A stretch of 62,052 nt of DNA from Bacillus atrophaeus. GTDB taxonomy: Bacteria; Bacillota; Bacilli; Bacillales; Bacillaceae. Shown here one piece after another: positions 9,556 to 19,672 of the stretch. A program made the position numbers and the translations under genes. The DNA lies in assembly GCF_001584335.1 (NCBI RefSeq), contig NZ_LSBB01000005.1, forward strand, positions 1 through 62,052, written 5' to 3'. The notes under the pieces were generated by a model that was not told the DNA's origin, ran no database searches, and saw only the letters and a list, made by a program, of their open reading frames with translations. Within the stretch, counting starts at the first letter, position 1. The number at the start of each line of letters is the position of its first letter.

Positions 9556-10962
9556 CTATTGACTGATCTGCTGTTCTCCCGACGACGTTTTCACAGCGTT
9601 TTTTTTATGAAATCCTTTTTTGAAATACACTGCAACCAAAATCAAAAACCAGATCGGACCAATAATAACGGCTACTCTGGTGTCCGGGTTATAAGCCATA
9701 AGAATAATGACGAACGCCAAAAAAGCTAATGACACATATGAAGTGAACGGATATAACGGCATCTTGTACTTTAAGCGTTTTTGTTCACTCGGCTGTAAAT
9801 TTTTACGATACTTAAGCTGAGACAGCAAAATGATTCCCCATGTCCAAATCGCTCCGAATGTGGCTATGCTCGTGACCCATGTAAATACTTTTGCGGGCAC
9901 TACGTAATTTAACACAACGCCTATTAATAACGCACCTGCGGAAGCCAAAACGGCCTTACCCGGAACCCCGCCTTTTGTCAAAGTTCCATAAGCTTTCGGC
10001 GCTTCATTTTGTTCCGCCAGGTTAAAGAGCATGCGCCCCGTGCTGAAAATCCCGCTGTTGCAAGAAGACAGCGCTGCCGTCAAAACAACAAAGTTAATGA
10101 TGCCCGCGGCCGAAGGAATGCCGACTTTTTCAAAAGTAAGAACAAACGGGCTTCCTTGTGAACCGATTTCCTGCCAAGGATAAATAGACATAATGACAAA
10201 TAAAGCGCCAACATAAAAAATAAGAATCCTCCAAAATACTGTATCAATCGCTTTTGCTAACGATTTTTCCGGATTTTTCACCTCTCCGGCAGTCACACCA
10301 ATCATTTCAATTCCTAAGTAAGCGAACATCACCATTTGGAGTGACAGCAAAACCCCTTTTATGCCGTTTGGGAAAAATCCGCCATTGTTCCACAGATTGC
10401 TGATGCCTGTCGCGACTCCTCCGTTCCCGACTCCGGCGATAATCATTAATAAACCAACAACAATCATCGATAAGATTGCTACAATTTTAATAAGAGCAAA
10501 CCAAAATTCCAACTCTCCATATGCTTTTACGGCTAGGAAGTTGACAGCCGTCATTATCATCAGCGCTGCCAATGCCCATATCCAGCTTGGAACATCCGGA
10601 TACCAATATTTCATATAGATGCCGACTGCTGTAATTTCGGCCATACACGTTACCACCCATAAAAACCAATAATTCCAGCCGGTCAAATATCCCGCGAGAG
10701 GGCCCAAATAGTCACGTGCGTATCTGCTGAAAGAACCTGCCACCGGCTTTTGAATCGCCATTTCGCCAAGTGCCCTCATAATAAAAAACATAACAAGACC
10801 GCTGCAGGCATAAGCTACCAGAATCCCGGGCCCGGCTAACTTAATAGCAGAAGCAGAGCCAAGGAATAAACCTACCCCAATCGCTGCCCCTAATGACATC
10901 AAAGATATATGTCTTTGTTCTAATCCCCGATGCAATTGTTTTTCTTGCGCCTTTCTTTGCAT
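9556..10962 (-). CDS. ytnA: Amino acid permease YtnA (APC family)
   Basis: The 468-residue protein has about 12 transmembrane helices and belongs to the amino acid transporter (AAT) group of the APC superfamily. The N-terminal signature MSLGAAIGVGLFLGSA lies near residue 20, containing the unwound substrate-binding helix. ATG at 10962 is chosen because AGGGGAGAGG lies just upstream; the frame extends 6 codons further to a GTG that would put this site inside the gene. Substrate is not known from sequence; AAT members carry diverse amino acids. Monocistronic, with its own terminator. Confidence 0.85.
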   Translation of the reverse strand: MQRKAQEKQLHRGLEQRHISLMSLGAAIGVGLFLGSASAIKLAGPGILVAYACSGLVMFFIMRALGEMAIQKPVAGSFSRYARDYLGPLAGYLTGWNYWFLWVVTCMAEITAVGIYMKYWYPDVPSWIWALAALMIMTAVNFLAVKAYGELEFWFALIKIVAILSMIVVGLLMIIAGVGNGGVATGISNLWNNGGFFPNGIKGVLLSLQMVMFAYLGIEMIGVTAGEVKNPEKSLAKAIDTVFWRILIFYVGALFVIMSIYPWQEIGSQGSPFVLTFEKVGIPSAAGIINFVVLTAALSSCNSGIFSTGRMLFNLAEQNEAPKAYGTLTKGGVPGKAVLASAGALLIGVVLNYVVPAKVFTWVTSIATFGAIWTWGIILLSQLKYRKNLQPSEQKRLKYKMPLYPFTSYVSLAFLAFVIILMAYNPDTRVAVIIGPIWFLILVAVYFKKGFHKKNAVKTSSGEQQISQ

Positions 10963-11208
10963 AACCCTCTCCCCTAACACTATTCGATTTTAATCTAGTA
11001 ACGCTTCTTTTGCTGCGTATCATAGTGGGATTCGTCCGGCCTTTTCCTCCGAAAACAGTCAAAAATGGCTAGACCTATCTAATCTATTAGTCATTCAATT
11101 AACTCTATTATAAACGTTTTGTGAATATTTTTTAACACTTTATGTAAAGCATAGCGGAATACAAGGACTAAGAGGAAGTCGGATGGATGCAGAGTGCAGC
11201 AGGCATAA

Positions 11209-11242
11209 CAAAAAGGCTTCCGACGAATCGGAAGCCTTTTAA
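11209..11242 (-). terminator. Terminator of asnB
   Basis: A perfect 12-bp stem (11211-11222 with 11229-11240) ends in a T run on the minus strand immediately after the asnB stop codon. Confidence 0.88.
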
Positions 11243-13144
11243 TTATACAAAAATAACTTCTTTGGGCTGATGGTTCAGTTCTTCAGGCACTAATCGTTTT
11301 TCAACATTAATGCTGTGCCAGATCATGAAGATCAGCACTGTCCAGATTTTACGGCTGTTATCCGCTTTATCCGCACAATGGTCTTCAAGAAGCTGAAGGA
11401 CATAATCCTTTTTAATATAAGCGTCTGTTTCACTTTCCCGAATAATATTTCGGATCCACTCATTCATTTCATTTTTCAGCCAATGGCGGATCGGCACTGG
11501 GAAACCGAGCTTTTTGCGGTTCAGCACGTGATCAGGAACAACGCCCTCTGCCGCTTTGCGAAGCAGATATTTCGTTGTGCCGTTTTTCGTTTTTAATTCA
11601 TCTGGAATTTTTGAGGCCACATCGAATACGACCTTGTCCAAGAACGGCACACGCAGTTCTAATGAATTGGCCATTGTCATTTTATCCGCTTTTAACAGAA
11701 TATCGCCGCGCATCCATGTATGAATGTCTACATACTGCATCTTGTTAATGTCACTGTATGAGCTGCTTTCTGTAAAGTACGGCTTCGTCACATCACGGTA
11801 AGAAAGCTGCGGATTATAATGTTTGAGAAGCTGTTTTTTCACAGGTTCTTCAAAGATTTTCGCGTTTCCGATATAGCGATCCTGAAGCGGCGTACATCCT
11901 CTGATCAGCAGGCTTTTGCCTCGCATTCCTTCGGGCATGACAGAAGCTACATACAAAAGCATCTTTTTCAGACCGGACGGGATGCGTTCAAACGGTTTAA
12001 GAGAAAGCGGTTCGCGGTAAATATTGTATCCGCCGAACAGTTCGTCAGCCCCTTCGCCCGATAATGCGACTGTTACTTGTTTTTTCGCTTCTTTTGCGAC
12101 GAAATACAATGGAATCGCAGCCGGATCAGCAAGCGGATCATCAAAATGCCAGACAATTTTCGGCAGTTCGTTCATATATTCTTCCGGAGAAATAACGGTG
12201 CTGAAGTTTTCTATGCCAAGTGCAGCTGCCGTTTCCTTCGCAACATCAACCTCACTGAACCCCTGCTGTTCAAATCCGACAGAAAATGTTTTTAAGTTCG
12301 GATGAAATTCTTTAGCAACGGATACAATAAAGGAAGAATCAATCCCTCCTGAAAGGAAAGAACCGACTGGCACGTCACTTCTCATATGAACCTTAACAGA
12401 ATCAAAAATCGCGTCTCTTACTTCCTTGACAAGCTTATCTTCATCTGAAGATTGAACAGGCTTGAAATGCGCTTTGAAATACGTTTTAAAGGTGATATCG
12501 CCTTCCGGGCGAATCGTAAACTGCTGTCCAGGCTCTACCTTTTTCACATTCACGTCCAGCGTGCCAGGTTCAGGAACAAATTGGAACGACATGTACTGCT
12601 GAAGTGCCTCAGTATCCAGTTGAATATGGCTTTCAGCAGCCATTAAGCTTTTTCTCTCTGAGGCAAAATAAACCTGATCATTGATCGTTGTGTAATATAA
12701 CGGCTTAATGCCAAATGGGTCTCTTGCGCCGTACAAGACATGATCATTTTTATTCCAAATCAGAAAAGAAAACATTCCGCGCAATTTTGAAGCGGCTTCT
12801 TCTTTATAATGACGGTATGTCGCAAGAAGGACCTCTGTGTCTGAATCTGTGTTGAATTGGTACCCTTTTGATTCAAGCTCTTCTCTCAGTTCAATATAGT
12901 TATAGATTTCTCCGTTAAAGATAATCCAATATGTTTCATCTTCATATGATAAAGGCTGCCCGCCGTTTTCTACATCAATAATGCTGAGCCGTCTGAATCC
13001 GAATCCGACATGCTCATCATGGTAATACCCATCACTATCAGGACCGCGGTGAACGATCATCTGATTCATCTGTTTGATAAGTTCTTCTTGATCTGCGGTT
13101 TGAGTTAATGGATGCTTGTTAAAAACTCCAACAAATCCACACAT
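11243..13144 (-). CDS. asnB: Asparagine synthetase (glutamine-hydrolysing) AsnB
   Basis: The 633-residue class II glutamine amidotransferase makes Asn from Asp, ATP and Gln. The mature N-terminus begins with Cys2 (MCGFVGVF), the glutaminase nucleophile. The conserved RGPDSDG and NGEIYNY motifs follow. The C-terminal synthetase domain holds the PP-loop SGGIDSS near residue 267 and the ALSGEGADELFGGYN motif near 360. Length fits AsnB of B. subtilis. It lies downstream of metK, separated by a terminator. Confidence 0.95.
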   Translation of the reverse strand: MCGFVGVFNKHPLTQTADQEELIKQMNQMIVHRGPDSDGYYHDEHVGFGFRRLSIIDVENGGQPLSYEDETYWIIFNGEIYNYIELREELESKGYQFNTDSDTEVLLATYRHYKEEAASKLRGMFSFLIWNKNDHVLYGARDPFGIKPLYYTTINDQVYFASERKSLMAAESHIQLDTEALQQYMSFQFVPEPGTLDVNVKKVEPGQQFTIRPEGDITFKTYFKAHFKPVQSSDEDKLVKEVRDAIFDSVKVHMRSDVPVGSFLSGGIDSSFIVSVAKEFHPNLKTFSVGFEQQGFSEVDVAKETAAALGIENFSTVISPEEYMNELPKIVWHFDDPLADPAAIPLYFVAKEAKKQVTVALSGEGADELFGGYNIYREPLSLKPFERIPSGLKKMLLYVASVMPEGMRGKSLLIRGCTPLQDRYIGNAKIFEEPVKKQLLKHYNPQLSYRDVTKPYFTESSSYSDINKMQYVDIHTWMRGDILLKADKMTMANSLELRVPFLDKVVFDVASKIPDELKTKNGTTKYLLRKAAEGVVPDHVLNRKKLGFPVPIRHWLKNEMNEWIRNIIRESETDAYIKKDYVLQLLEDHCADKADNSRKIWTVLIFMIWHSINVEKRLVPEELNHQPKEVIFV

Positions 13145-13249
13145 ATTATTGCCTCCATATTATTATTTTCATGATGAAATCCCTCTTTATAGACGCACCG
13201 GATATTAAATCGTTTCACTGTTATGTAAAAAAATAAACCTGGGCCTAAT

Positions 13250-13286
13250 GAAAAAAGGGAAAGCCGCTTATAAGTAAGCGGCTATA
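13250..13286 (-). terminator. Terminator of metK
   Basis: The stem GCCGCTTA / TAAGCGGC (13263-13280) is followed on the minus strand by a T-rich tract. Confidence 0.75.
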
Positions 13287-13289
13287 TAA

Positions 13290-14492
13290 TTATTCTGCTA
13301 AAGCCTCTTTGCGAAGCTGGTCAGCCTTATCTGTACGCTCCCACGGAAGGTCAACATCATGACGTCCGAAGTGACCGTAAGCAGCCGTTTGTTTATAGAT
13401 TGGGCGGCGCAGATCAAGCATTTTGATAATGCCGGCCGGGCGCAGATCAAAGTTATTGCGTACAACTTCAATCAGCTTTTCTTCAGAAGCTTTTCCTGAA
13501 TCAAACGTATTAATGGATATGGAAACCGGCTGCGCAACACCGATAGCGTAAGCAAGCTGCACTTCGCAAGCATCCGCAAGACCCGCTGCCACAATGTTTT
13601 TCGCTACATATCTAGCTGCATATGCCGCTGAACGGTCTACCTTCGTTGCGTCCTTACCTGAGAACGCGCCGCCGCCGTGGCGTGCATAGCCGCCGTACGT
13701 GTCAACGATGATTTTACGTCCTGTAAGACCGGCATCTCCTTGAGGTCCGCCGATTACAAAACGTCCTGTCGGGTTAATGAAGTATTTTGTTTCTTCATCA
13801 ATTAATTCCTCAGGAACGACAGGATTAATGACGTGCTCCTTGAGATTGCGCTGAATTTGCTCAAGCGAAATTTCAGGGTGATGCTGTGTTGAAATAACAA
13901 TCGCGTCAATACGGACCGGCTTATTGTTCTCATCATATTCCACAGTTACTTGAGTTTTTCCGTCCGGACGAAGGTAAGGAAGAATATCTTCTTTGCGTAC
14001 TTCGCTCAAGCGGCGCGCTAATTTATGCGCCAATGAAATCGGAAGCGGCATAAGCTCTTTAGTCTCGTTGCACGCATAACCGAACATTAAGCCTTGGTCT
14101 CCTGCACCGATCGCTTCGATTTCAGCATCGCTCATTGTGCCTTCACGGGCTTCAAGCGCCTGATCCACACCCATCGCGATGTCGGCGGACTGCTCGTCAA
14201 TAGACGTTAAAACAGCGCATGTTTCAGCGTCAAATCCGTATTTCGCGCGCGTATAACCAATTTCTTTGATCGTTTCACGCACCGTTTTTGGGATATCAAC
14301 ATACGTGGATGTTGTGATTTCTCCGCTGACAAGCACTAAACCTGTTGTAACGGACGTTTCACAAGCAACACGCGCATTAGGGTCATGTTTTAAAATTTCA
14401 TCTAAAATGCTGTCCGAAATCTGGTCACAGATTTTATCCGGATGCCCCTCCGTAACAGATTCTGATGTAAATAAACGACGATTTTCACTCAT
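13290..14492 (-). CDS. metK: S-adenosylmethionine synthetase MetK
   Basis: The 400-residue enzyme forms SAM from methionine and ATP in the cytoplasm. Signature motifs present: [14 protein letters not shown] at residues 11-24 (ATP/Mg site), [12 protein letters not shown] near 130, and [19 protein letters not shown] near 275. Full family length. The start follows AGGAGGAAG. A SAM-I riboswitch in the 5' leader (14611-14802) gives feedback control by the product. Confidence 0.97.
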   Translation of the reverse strand: MSENRRLFTSESVTEGHPDKICDQISDSILDEILKHDPNARVACETSVTTGLVLVSGEITTSTYVDIPKTVRETIKEIGYTRAKYGFDAETCAVLTSIDEQSADIAMGVDQALEAREGTMSDAEIEAIGAGDQGLMFGYACNETKELMPLPISLAHKLARRLSEVRKEDILPYLRPDGKTQVTVEYDENNKPVRIDAIVISTQHHPEISLEQIQRNLKEHVINPVVPEELIDEETKYFINPTGRFVIGGPQGDAGLTGRKIIVDTYGGYARHGGGAFSGKDATKVDRSAAYAARYVAKNIVAAGLADACEVQLAYAIGVAQPVSISINTFDSGKASEEKLIEVVRNNFDLRPAGIIKMLDLRRPIYKQTAAYGHFGRHDVDLPWERTDKADQLRKEALAE

Positions 14493-14610
14493 GATTTGCT
14501 TCCTCCTGGTAAAAGACCTCCCGATAGGCCTTTTATATATGATACGGAACTCGCTCCCTCTTATACAATGTCATACTTTATATTAGAGAATGTTAATTGG
14601 CATATTTATG

Positions 14611-14802
14611 AAATAAAAAAACCTTTTCCACTTGAGGAAAGGGTTGGTTGTGTGTGCCTTTCACTCTTATCGCTCAAGGAATAAATAACCTTGCAACAGG
14701 TTAGCACCTTGGTTGTCCCACATGTGTTTCCACATGCTTTTTAAAGAGAAACCGGTTGCTGGGCTTCATTGGGCCTGTCCCTCCGCCAGCTCGGGATAAG
14801 AG
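14611..14802 (-). promoter_or_regulatory. SAM-I riboswitch (S-box) controlling metK
   Basis: On the minus strand the aptamer starts CTCTTATCCCGAG at 14802 and closes with GATAAGAG at 14664. Core segments GGCGGAGGGACAGG, GAAGCCCAGCAACC and AAGGTGCTAACCT are all present and diagnostic for SAM-I. The expression platform is an intrinsic terminator, GGAAAAGGTT pairing with the preceding CCCTTTCC, followed by T residues, ending near 14611. When SAM is bound, the terminator forms and metK transcription stops. Confidence 0.97.
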
Positions 14803-14923
14803 TATCCGCTCAATAAAATATCTTATCTTATAAGTGTTTATGGTGTCAACAAGAATCAGGAATTAGCAGACTTTATTTCAAAAGTGCATTTCAAAAACAC
14901 ACACAAAAAAACAACAAATAGTA

Positions 14924-14951
14924 TAGACTATTGGTATTAATGTGTTATACT
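14924..14951 (+). promoter_or_regulatory. pckA promoter with a CcpN operator
   Basis: TAGACT (14924-14929) and TATACT (14946-14951) are spaced by 16 bases. The 11 bases TGTGTTATACT at 14941-14951 match the published CcpN consensus TRTGHYATAYW at every position and overlap the -10 box. CcpN represses pckA during glycolytic growth in B. subtilis. Confidence 0.75.
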
Positions 14952-14996
14952 ATTTTACAAATGGCAAGACACAATAAAAGATAAAGGAAGGTTTCT

Positions 14997-16580
14997 ATGA
15001 ACTCAGTTGATTTAACCGCCGATTTGCAGCTCTTATTAACAAGTCCGAACGTGCAGCATAATTTATCCGTTCCGCAGCTCACCGAAAAAGTAATTGCCCG
15101 AAATGAAGGCACATTAACATCGACAGGCGCGGTGAGGGCCACAACCGGCGCTTATACCGGACGTTCTCCTAAGGATAAATTCATCGTACAGGAACAAAGC
15201 ACGAAGGATAAGATTGATTGGGGTTCTGTGAACCAGCCGATATCAGAAGAAGCATTTGACCGGCTGTACACAAAGGTCGTCAGCTACCTGAAAGAAAGAG
15301 ATGAATTGTTCGTCTTCGAAGGTTTTGCAGGCGCAGATGAAAAATACAGGCTGCCGATCACTGTCGTAAATGAATTTGCATGGCACAATTTATTTGCCAG
15401 ACAGCTTTTTATCAGACCGGAAACAAATGATAAAAAAACCGCTGAACAGCCGTTCACCATTCTTTCCGCGCCTCATTTTAAAGCAGACCCGGAAACGGAC
15501 GGCACACATTCTGAAACATTTATCATCGTTTCATTTGAAAAACGAACCATTCTAATCGGCGGGACAGAATATGCCGGTGAAATGAAAAAATCCATTTTCT
15601 CAATTATGAATTACCTTCTGCCTGAACGGAATATATTGCCGATGCATTGTTCAGCCAACGTGGGCCGGGAAGGAGACGTCGCTCTTTTCTTCGGTCTGTC
15701 AGGCACCGGAAAAACAACATTATCCGCAAGTTCAGACCGCAAGCTGATCGGCGATGATGAGCACGGCTGGTCCCATACGGGCGTCTTTAATATAGAAGGC
15801 GGCTGCTACGCCAAGTGTATTCATTTAAGCGAGGAGAAGGAACCCCAGATTTTCAACGCGATTCGTTTCGGATCAGTGCTTGAAAATGTCGTCATAGATG
15901 ATCAGACGCGTGAGGCGAACTACGATGATTCTTTTTATACGGAAAACACTCGTGCCGCTTACCCGATTGATATGATTGACAACATCGTGTCACCAAGCAT
16001 TGCCGGTCACCCGTCTGCCATTGTTTTTCTGACGGCCGACGCATTCGGCGTACTCCCGCCAATCAGCAAACTGACAAAGGAACAGGCGATGTACCATTTC
16101 TTAAGCGGCTATACAAGTAAGCTGGCCGGAACCGAACGGGGCGTCACTTCACCAGAGACCACGTTCTCCACATGCTTTGGCTCACCGTTCTTGCCGCTGC
16201 CTGCCCATGTATACGCTGAAATGCTTGGGAAGAAGATTGATGAACACGGTGTGCAGGTTTATCTTGTCAACACAGGCTGGACTGGCGGAGGTTACGGCGT
16301 CGGAGAACGCATGAAGCTTTCTTACACACGTGCAATGGTCAGAGCCGCAATTGAAGGCGAATTGGAGAATGCAGAGATGAAGACGGATACTGTCTTTGGT
16401 CTTCATAGTCCGGTTCATGTGCCAGGCGTTCCTGATGACGTTCTTCAGCCGGAAAAAACATGGAAAAACAAAGAAGAGTACAGAGAAAAAGCAGTTTACC
16501 TGGCTAATGAATTCAAAGAAAACTTCAAGAAATTCTCACATACAGGCGCGATTGCAGAAGCTGGCGGTCCGCTCCTTTAA
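14997..16580 (+). CDS. pckA: Phosphoenolpyruvate carboxykinase (ATP) PckA
   Basis: The 527-residue enzyme converts oxaloacetate and ATP to PEP, the first gluconeogenic step. Family motifs include the P-loop GLSGTGKTT near residue 237 with the PEPCK-specific downstream segment IGDDEHGWS, the substrate-binding [12 protein letters not shown] near 53, and NTGWTGG near 430. Full length. RBS AAGGAAGG precedes the ATG. The promoter overlaps a CcpN box; it is divergent from metK, and a strong terminator follows. Confidence 0.96.
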   Translation: MNSVDLTADLQLLLTSPNVQHNLSVPQLTEKVIARNEGTLTSTGAVRATTGAYTGRSPKDKFIVQEQSTKDKIDWGSVNQPISEEAFDRLYTKVVSYLKERDELFVFEGFAGADEKYRLPITVVNEFAWHNLFARQLFIRPETNDKKTAEQPFTILSAPHFKADPETDGTHSETFIIVSFEKRTILIGGTEYAGEMKKSIFSIMNYLLPERNILPMHCSANVGREGDVALFFGLSGTGKTTLSASSDRKLIGDDEHGWSHTGVFNIEGGCYAKCIHLSEEKEPQIFNAIRFGSVLENVVIDDQTREANYDDSFYTENTRAAYPIDMIDNIVSPSIAGHPSAIVFLTADAFGVLPPISKLTKEQAMYHFLSGYTSKLAGTERGVTSPETTFSTCFGSPFLPLPAHVYAEMLGKKIDEHGVQVYLVNTGWTGGGYGVGERMKLSYTRAMVRAAIEGELENAEMKTDTVFGLHSPVHVPGVPDDVLQPEKTWKNKEEYREKAVYLANEFKENFKKFSHTGAIAEAGGPLL

Positions 16581-16592
16581 AGATTGATTTTC

Positions 16593-16629
16593 AAAAGGCC
16601 AAGAGCTTGTTTCGCTCTTGGCCTTTTCT
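16593..16629. terminator. Bidirectional terminator pckA / ytmB
   Basis: A 14-bp stem (16593-16606 with 16614-16627) is flanked by A and T runs, so it can end both convergent genes. Confidence 0.88.
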
Positions 16630-16872
16630 TTAATTTGTGGAATGCAGAGAAGTCAGTTTGTATGTAATGCCGGTCCGGCCGTTTGACCACTCAAGCTTTT
16701 GCACTTCAGCCGTTCCCGACTTCTCGCCAAACTTGCTCTTCCGTACATCCATCGGAATATCGAGAGGATAAATGCGGTACCCCTCTTTCTCAAGCCGGAA
16801 TATATTCTCCTCTATCCGTTCTTCTTTACCCTTCGTTACAATCATTGTATTAAATTCAACAGGCATTCCCAA
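16630..16872 (-). CDS. ytmB: DUF2584 protein YtmB
   Basis: This small acidic/basic cytoplasmic protein belongs to the DUF2584 family and its function is unknown. TTG at 16872 is selected: AAAGGGG lies 8 bases upstream and the resulting 80 residues fit the family; an upstream ATG at 16911 would be 93 residues. It lies 55 bases downstream of ytmA on the same strand and is probably cotranscribed with it. Confidence 0.75.
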   Translation of the reverse strand: MGMPVEFNTMIVTKGKEERIEENIFRLEKEGYRIYPLDIPMDVRKSKFGEKSGTAEVQKLEWSNGRTGITYKLTSLHSTN

Positions 16873-16927
16873 ATTGAAAACCCCTTTCGTTCTCTTTTTC
16901 TCTTCCATCATATCATAATCCGTCCGC

Positions 16928-17701
16928 TCACTGGTTCTTCATCCATTGTGTGAGCTCCCGTACGATACGTCTGTTTTGCTGCGGGGGAAAATAGTGTGTA
17001 AACCCGCTGAAGTACCATGTTTCCACCGGCTTATGCAGCTGTTTTAATTTGTCCTCCAATAAGTAGGAATGCTGAATGGATACGTTTTGATCTTTTTCCC
17101 CATGGATCAAAAGCACTGGCGCCTGAATGCGGTTTGTTTGATCAAACGGCGACCTCCGTTCATATTCCTCCGGCACTTTTTTCGGCGTGCCCCCGATTAC
17201 CCGCTTCATCATTCTGCGCAGATCTTTCCGCTCCTCATAGGTCAGGAACATATCACTGACGCCTCCCCATGACACAAAAGAAGCGGCACTTTTTCCCATT
17301 TCAATCGCAGTCAGTATACCCATGATCCCCCCGCGTGAAAATCCGAAAATATGGACTCTGCCCGCCTTTACTTTCGGATGTTCTTGAAGCAGACGAAAAG
17401 CAGAAAAGGCATCCTCCCTGTCCTCTCCGGCAAAATCCTCGTTGCCCTCTCCGCCCTGGTTCCCTCTGTAAAAAGGCGCAAAAACCACAAATCCCTGAGA
17501 AGCAAACTGGATGATCCGCCCCGGCCTGACCATTCCGACATTTTTGATCCCGCCCCGCAAATATAAAAAGCCTTCATACATCCCGGGCGCCGCAGGTTCC
17601 GCCAGCAATCCCTTCACTTTTAACCCGTCTGAAAGATAGCTGACTGTATATAAACGCACATGCTGATTAGGAGACGGGAATCTTTTTTTCTCAACTAGCA
17701 A
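16928..17701 (-). CDS. ytmA: Prolyl oligopeptidase-like alpha/beta hydrolase YtmA
   Basis: The 257-residue cytoplasmic hydrolase is a stand-alone S9-type catalytic domain with the nucleophile elbow GFSRGGI, Asp in LLIHGEKDQNV and His in GFTHYF. No propeller domain and no signal peptide. TTG at 17701 is chosen because AAGGAGG sits 8 bases upstream; the frame is open to 17794 but that part lacks family similarity and has no ribosome site. Substrate unknown (peptidase or esterase). Confidence 0.82.
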   Translation of the reverse strand: MLVEKKRFPSPNQHVRLYTVSYLSDGLKVKGLLAEPAAPGMYEGFLYLRGGIKNVGMVRPGRIIQFASQGFVVFAPFYRGNQGGEGNEDFAGEDREDAFSAFRLLQEHPKVKAGRVHIFGFSRGGIMGILTAIEMGKSAASFVSWGGVSDMFLTYEERKDLRRMMKRVIGGTPKKVPEEYERRSPFDQTNRIQAPVLLIHGEKDQNVSIQHSYLLEDKLKQLHKPVETWYFSGFTHYFPPQQNRRIVRELTQWMKNQ

Positions 17702-17872
17702 ATCTGCTGCCTCCTTCATCATTTTTTTCTTTATTCTTTCCAGTGCTTTAAAAATAAATGATCTTTTTCCTATGAGAGTGCACTGGGCATTCACACATTT
17801 TTATACCCATCATACGATATGTAAAGCGAAAATGTATATTGATATGATGCTCGAATAAGGAGGTTAACCCCG

Positions 17873-18877
17873 GTGAACAAATGGATCCAAACAGGCTGTG
17901 CCATTGTGTGCAGCGCTTTTCTCATCTTTGCCCTGTCAGCCTGCAAGCAAGAGGCAAAACTGACGAAGGTCAAAGTGGCTGAAGTCACCCATTCGATTTT
18001 TTATGCACCTTTGTATGTTGCAGTTTCAAAAGGTTTTTTTAAAGAAGAAGGACTGGATATCGAGGTAAAAACAACCTGGGGCGGCGATAAAACGATGACG
18101 TCACTTCTTTCAAACGGGTCTGATATTGCGCTTGTCGGGTCTGAAACATCCATTTATGTGGAATCTCAAGGAGCCAAAGACCCGGTTATTAATTTTGCCC
18201 AGCTGACTCAGACTGACGGCACCTTTCTCGTAGCGAGAGAAGATATTGAAAACTTTGACTGGGATATGGTTAAAGGAAAAACCTTCCTCGGACAGCGAAA
18301 AGGCGGAATGCCTCAGATGGCGGGCGAATTTGTTCTCAATAAACACAATATTGATCCGCAGAAAGACGTTGACCTCATTCAGAACATTGATTTTGCGAAT
18401 ATCGCAAATGCATTCGCCTCCGGAACGGGTGATTATGTCCAGTTATTTGAACCGACCGCTTCCCTTTTTGAAAAAGAAGGCATCGGACATATCGTCGCTT
18501 CATTCGGTGAAGAATCAGGCAGGGTCCCTTATACAACGTTTATGGCAAAAAAAAGCTACCTGACCGAACATGAAGAAACAGCGGAAAAATTCACCCGCGC
18601 CGTGTATAAAGCGCAACAGTGGGTGGAAAAGCATTCGTCGAAGGAAATCGCAGAAGCCATTCAAAGCGAATTTGACGATACAGAGCCGGATATCATCGAA
18701 GCGTCTATTGATCGCTATAAAAAACAGAACTCATTTTCAACAGACCCTCTCCTTAATGAAAAGGAATGGGAGCAGCTCCAAATGATTATGGATCAAGCCG
18801 GAGAACTGCCGAAGCATATTCCATACAGCCAGCTTGTAGATACAAAAATTGCGAAAAAAGTCACCTCAGAAAAATAG
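17873..18877 (+). CDS. ytlA: ABC transporter substrate-binding lipoprotein YtlA
   Basis: This 334-residue lipoprotein has an N-terminal signal ending in the lipobox LSAC (Cys24), so it should be anchored outside the membrane. The body belongs to the SsuA/NMT1/THI5-like binding proteins for sulfonates, nitrate, taurine or pyrimidine precursors: KVAEVTHSIFYAPLYVAVSKGFF near residue 33 is the typical first motif. The start is GTG with AAGGAGG upstream. First gene of ytlA-ytlC-ytlD; ligand not known. Confidence 0.87.
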   Translation: MNKWIQTGCAIVCSAFLIFALSACKQEAKLTKVKVAEVTHSIFYAPLYVAVSKGFFKEEGLDIEVKTTWGGDKTMTSLLSNGSDIALVGSETSIYVESQGAKDPVINFAQLTQTDGTFLVAREDIENFDWDMVKGKTFLGQRKGGMPQMAGEFVLNKHNIDPQKDVDLIQNIDFANIANAFASGTGDYVQLFEPTASLFEKEGIGHIVASFGEESGRVPYTTFMAKKSYLTEHEETAEKFTRAVYKAQQWVEKHSSKEIAEAIQSEFDDTEPDIIEASIDRYKKQNSFSTDPLLNEKEWEQLQMIMDQAGELPKHIPYSQLVDTKIAKKVTSEK

Positions 18878-18889
18878 GAGGCGCCATTC

Positions 18890-19672
18890 ATGTCTTTCTT
18901 ACATGTTGACCATGTGACTCATACTTATTTCTCTTTAAAGCGAAAAACCACAGCGGTAAAGGATATTCATTTTGATGCCGAGAAGGGTGATTTCATCTCA
19001 TTTCTCGGACCGAGCGGCTGCGGAAAAACGACCCTGCTTTCCATTATCGCCGGTATCATATCACCATCGGAAGGCCAAGTTTTAATAGAAGGCCAAGAAC
19101 CTAACCAAAAAGAACACAACATCGGCTACATGCTGCAGCAAGATTATTTATTTCCTTGGAAATCAATCGAAGATAATGTGCTCCTCGGATTAAAAATCGC
19201 GAAAACATTGACTGAAGAAAAAAGGGCGGAAGCACTCAGTCTTCTGCCAGAACTCGGACTGTATGACGTTGAAAAGAAATATCCAAAAGAACTGTCAGGC
19301 GGTATGCGCCAGCGCGCGGCGTTAGCCAGAACGCTTGCTCCGAATCCCAGTCTGCTGCTCCTCGATGAACCATTTTCTGCACTTGATTTTCAAACGAAGC
19401 TGAGTTTGGAAAACCTTGTATTCCGCACGTTGAAGGAGTATCAAAAAACAGCGATTCTTGTCACTCATGACATCGGTGAAGCCATCGCGATGAGCGATAC
19501 CATCTTTCTCTTTTCTAATCAGCCCGGCACCATTCATCAAATTTTCACCGTACCTAAAGAGCTGGCAGCAATGCCCCCATTTGACGCGAGGCAGGACCCT
19601 TCCTTCCAACCGCTGTTTCAGACCATATGGAAGGAGCTGAATTCCCTTGAAAAGCAGCAAAGAGAGTATTGA
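18890..19672 (+). CDS. ytlC: ABC transporter ATPase YtlC
   Basis: The 260-residue nucleotide-binding subunit is of the SsuB/TauB type. It has Walker [10 protein letters not shown] near residue 42, Q-loop LQQDYLFPW near 84, signature LSGGMRQR near 136, Walker [13 protein letters not shown] near 155 and the H-loop VTHD. It lies 12 bases after ytlA with its own GGAGG and overlaps ytlD by 26 bases. Confidence 0.92.
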   Translation: MSFLHVDHVTHTYFSLKRKTTAVKDIHFDAEKGDFISFLGPSGCGKTTLLSIIAGIISPSEGQVLIEGQEPNQKEHNIGYMLQQDYLFPWKSIEDNVLLGLKIAKTLTEEKRAEALSLLPELGLYDVEKKYPKELSGGMRQRAALARTLAPNPSLLLLDEPFSALDFQTKLSLENLVFRTLKEYQKTAILVTHDIGEAIAMSDTIFLFSNQPGTIHQIFTVPKELAAMPPFDARQDPSFQPLFQTIWKELNSLEKQQREY

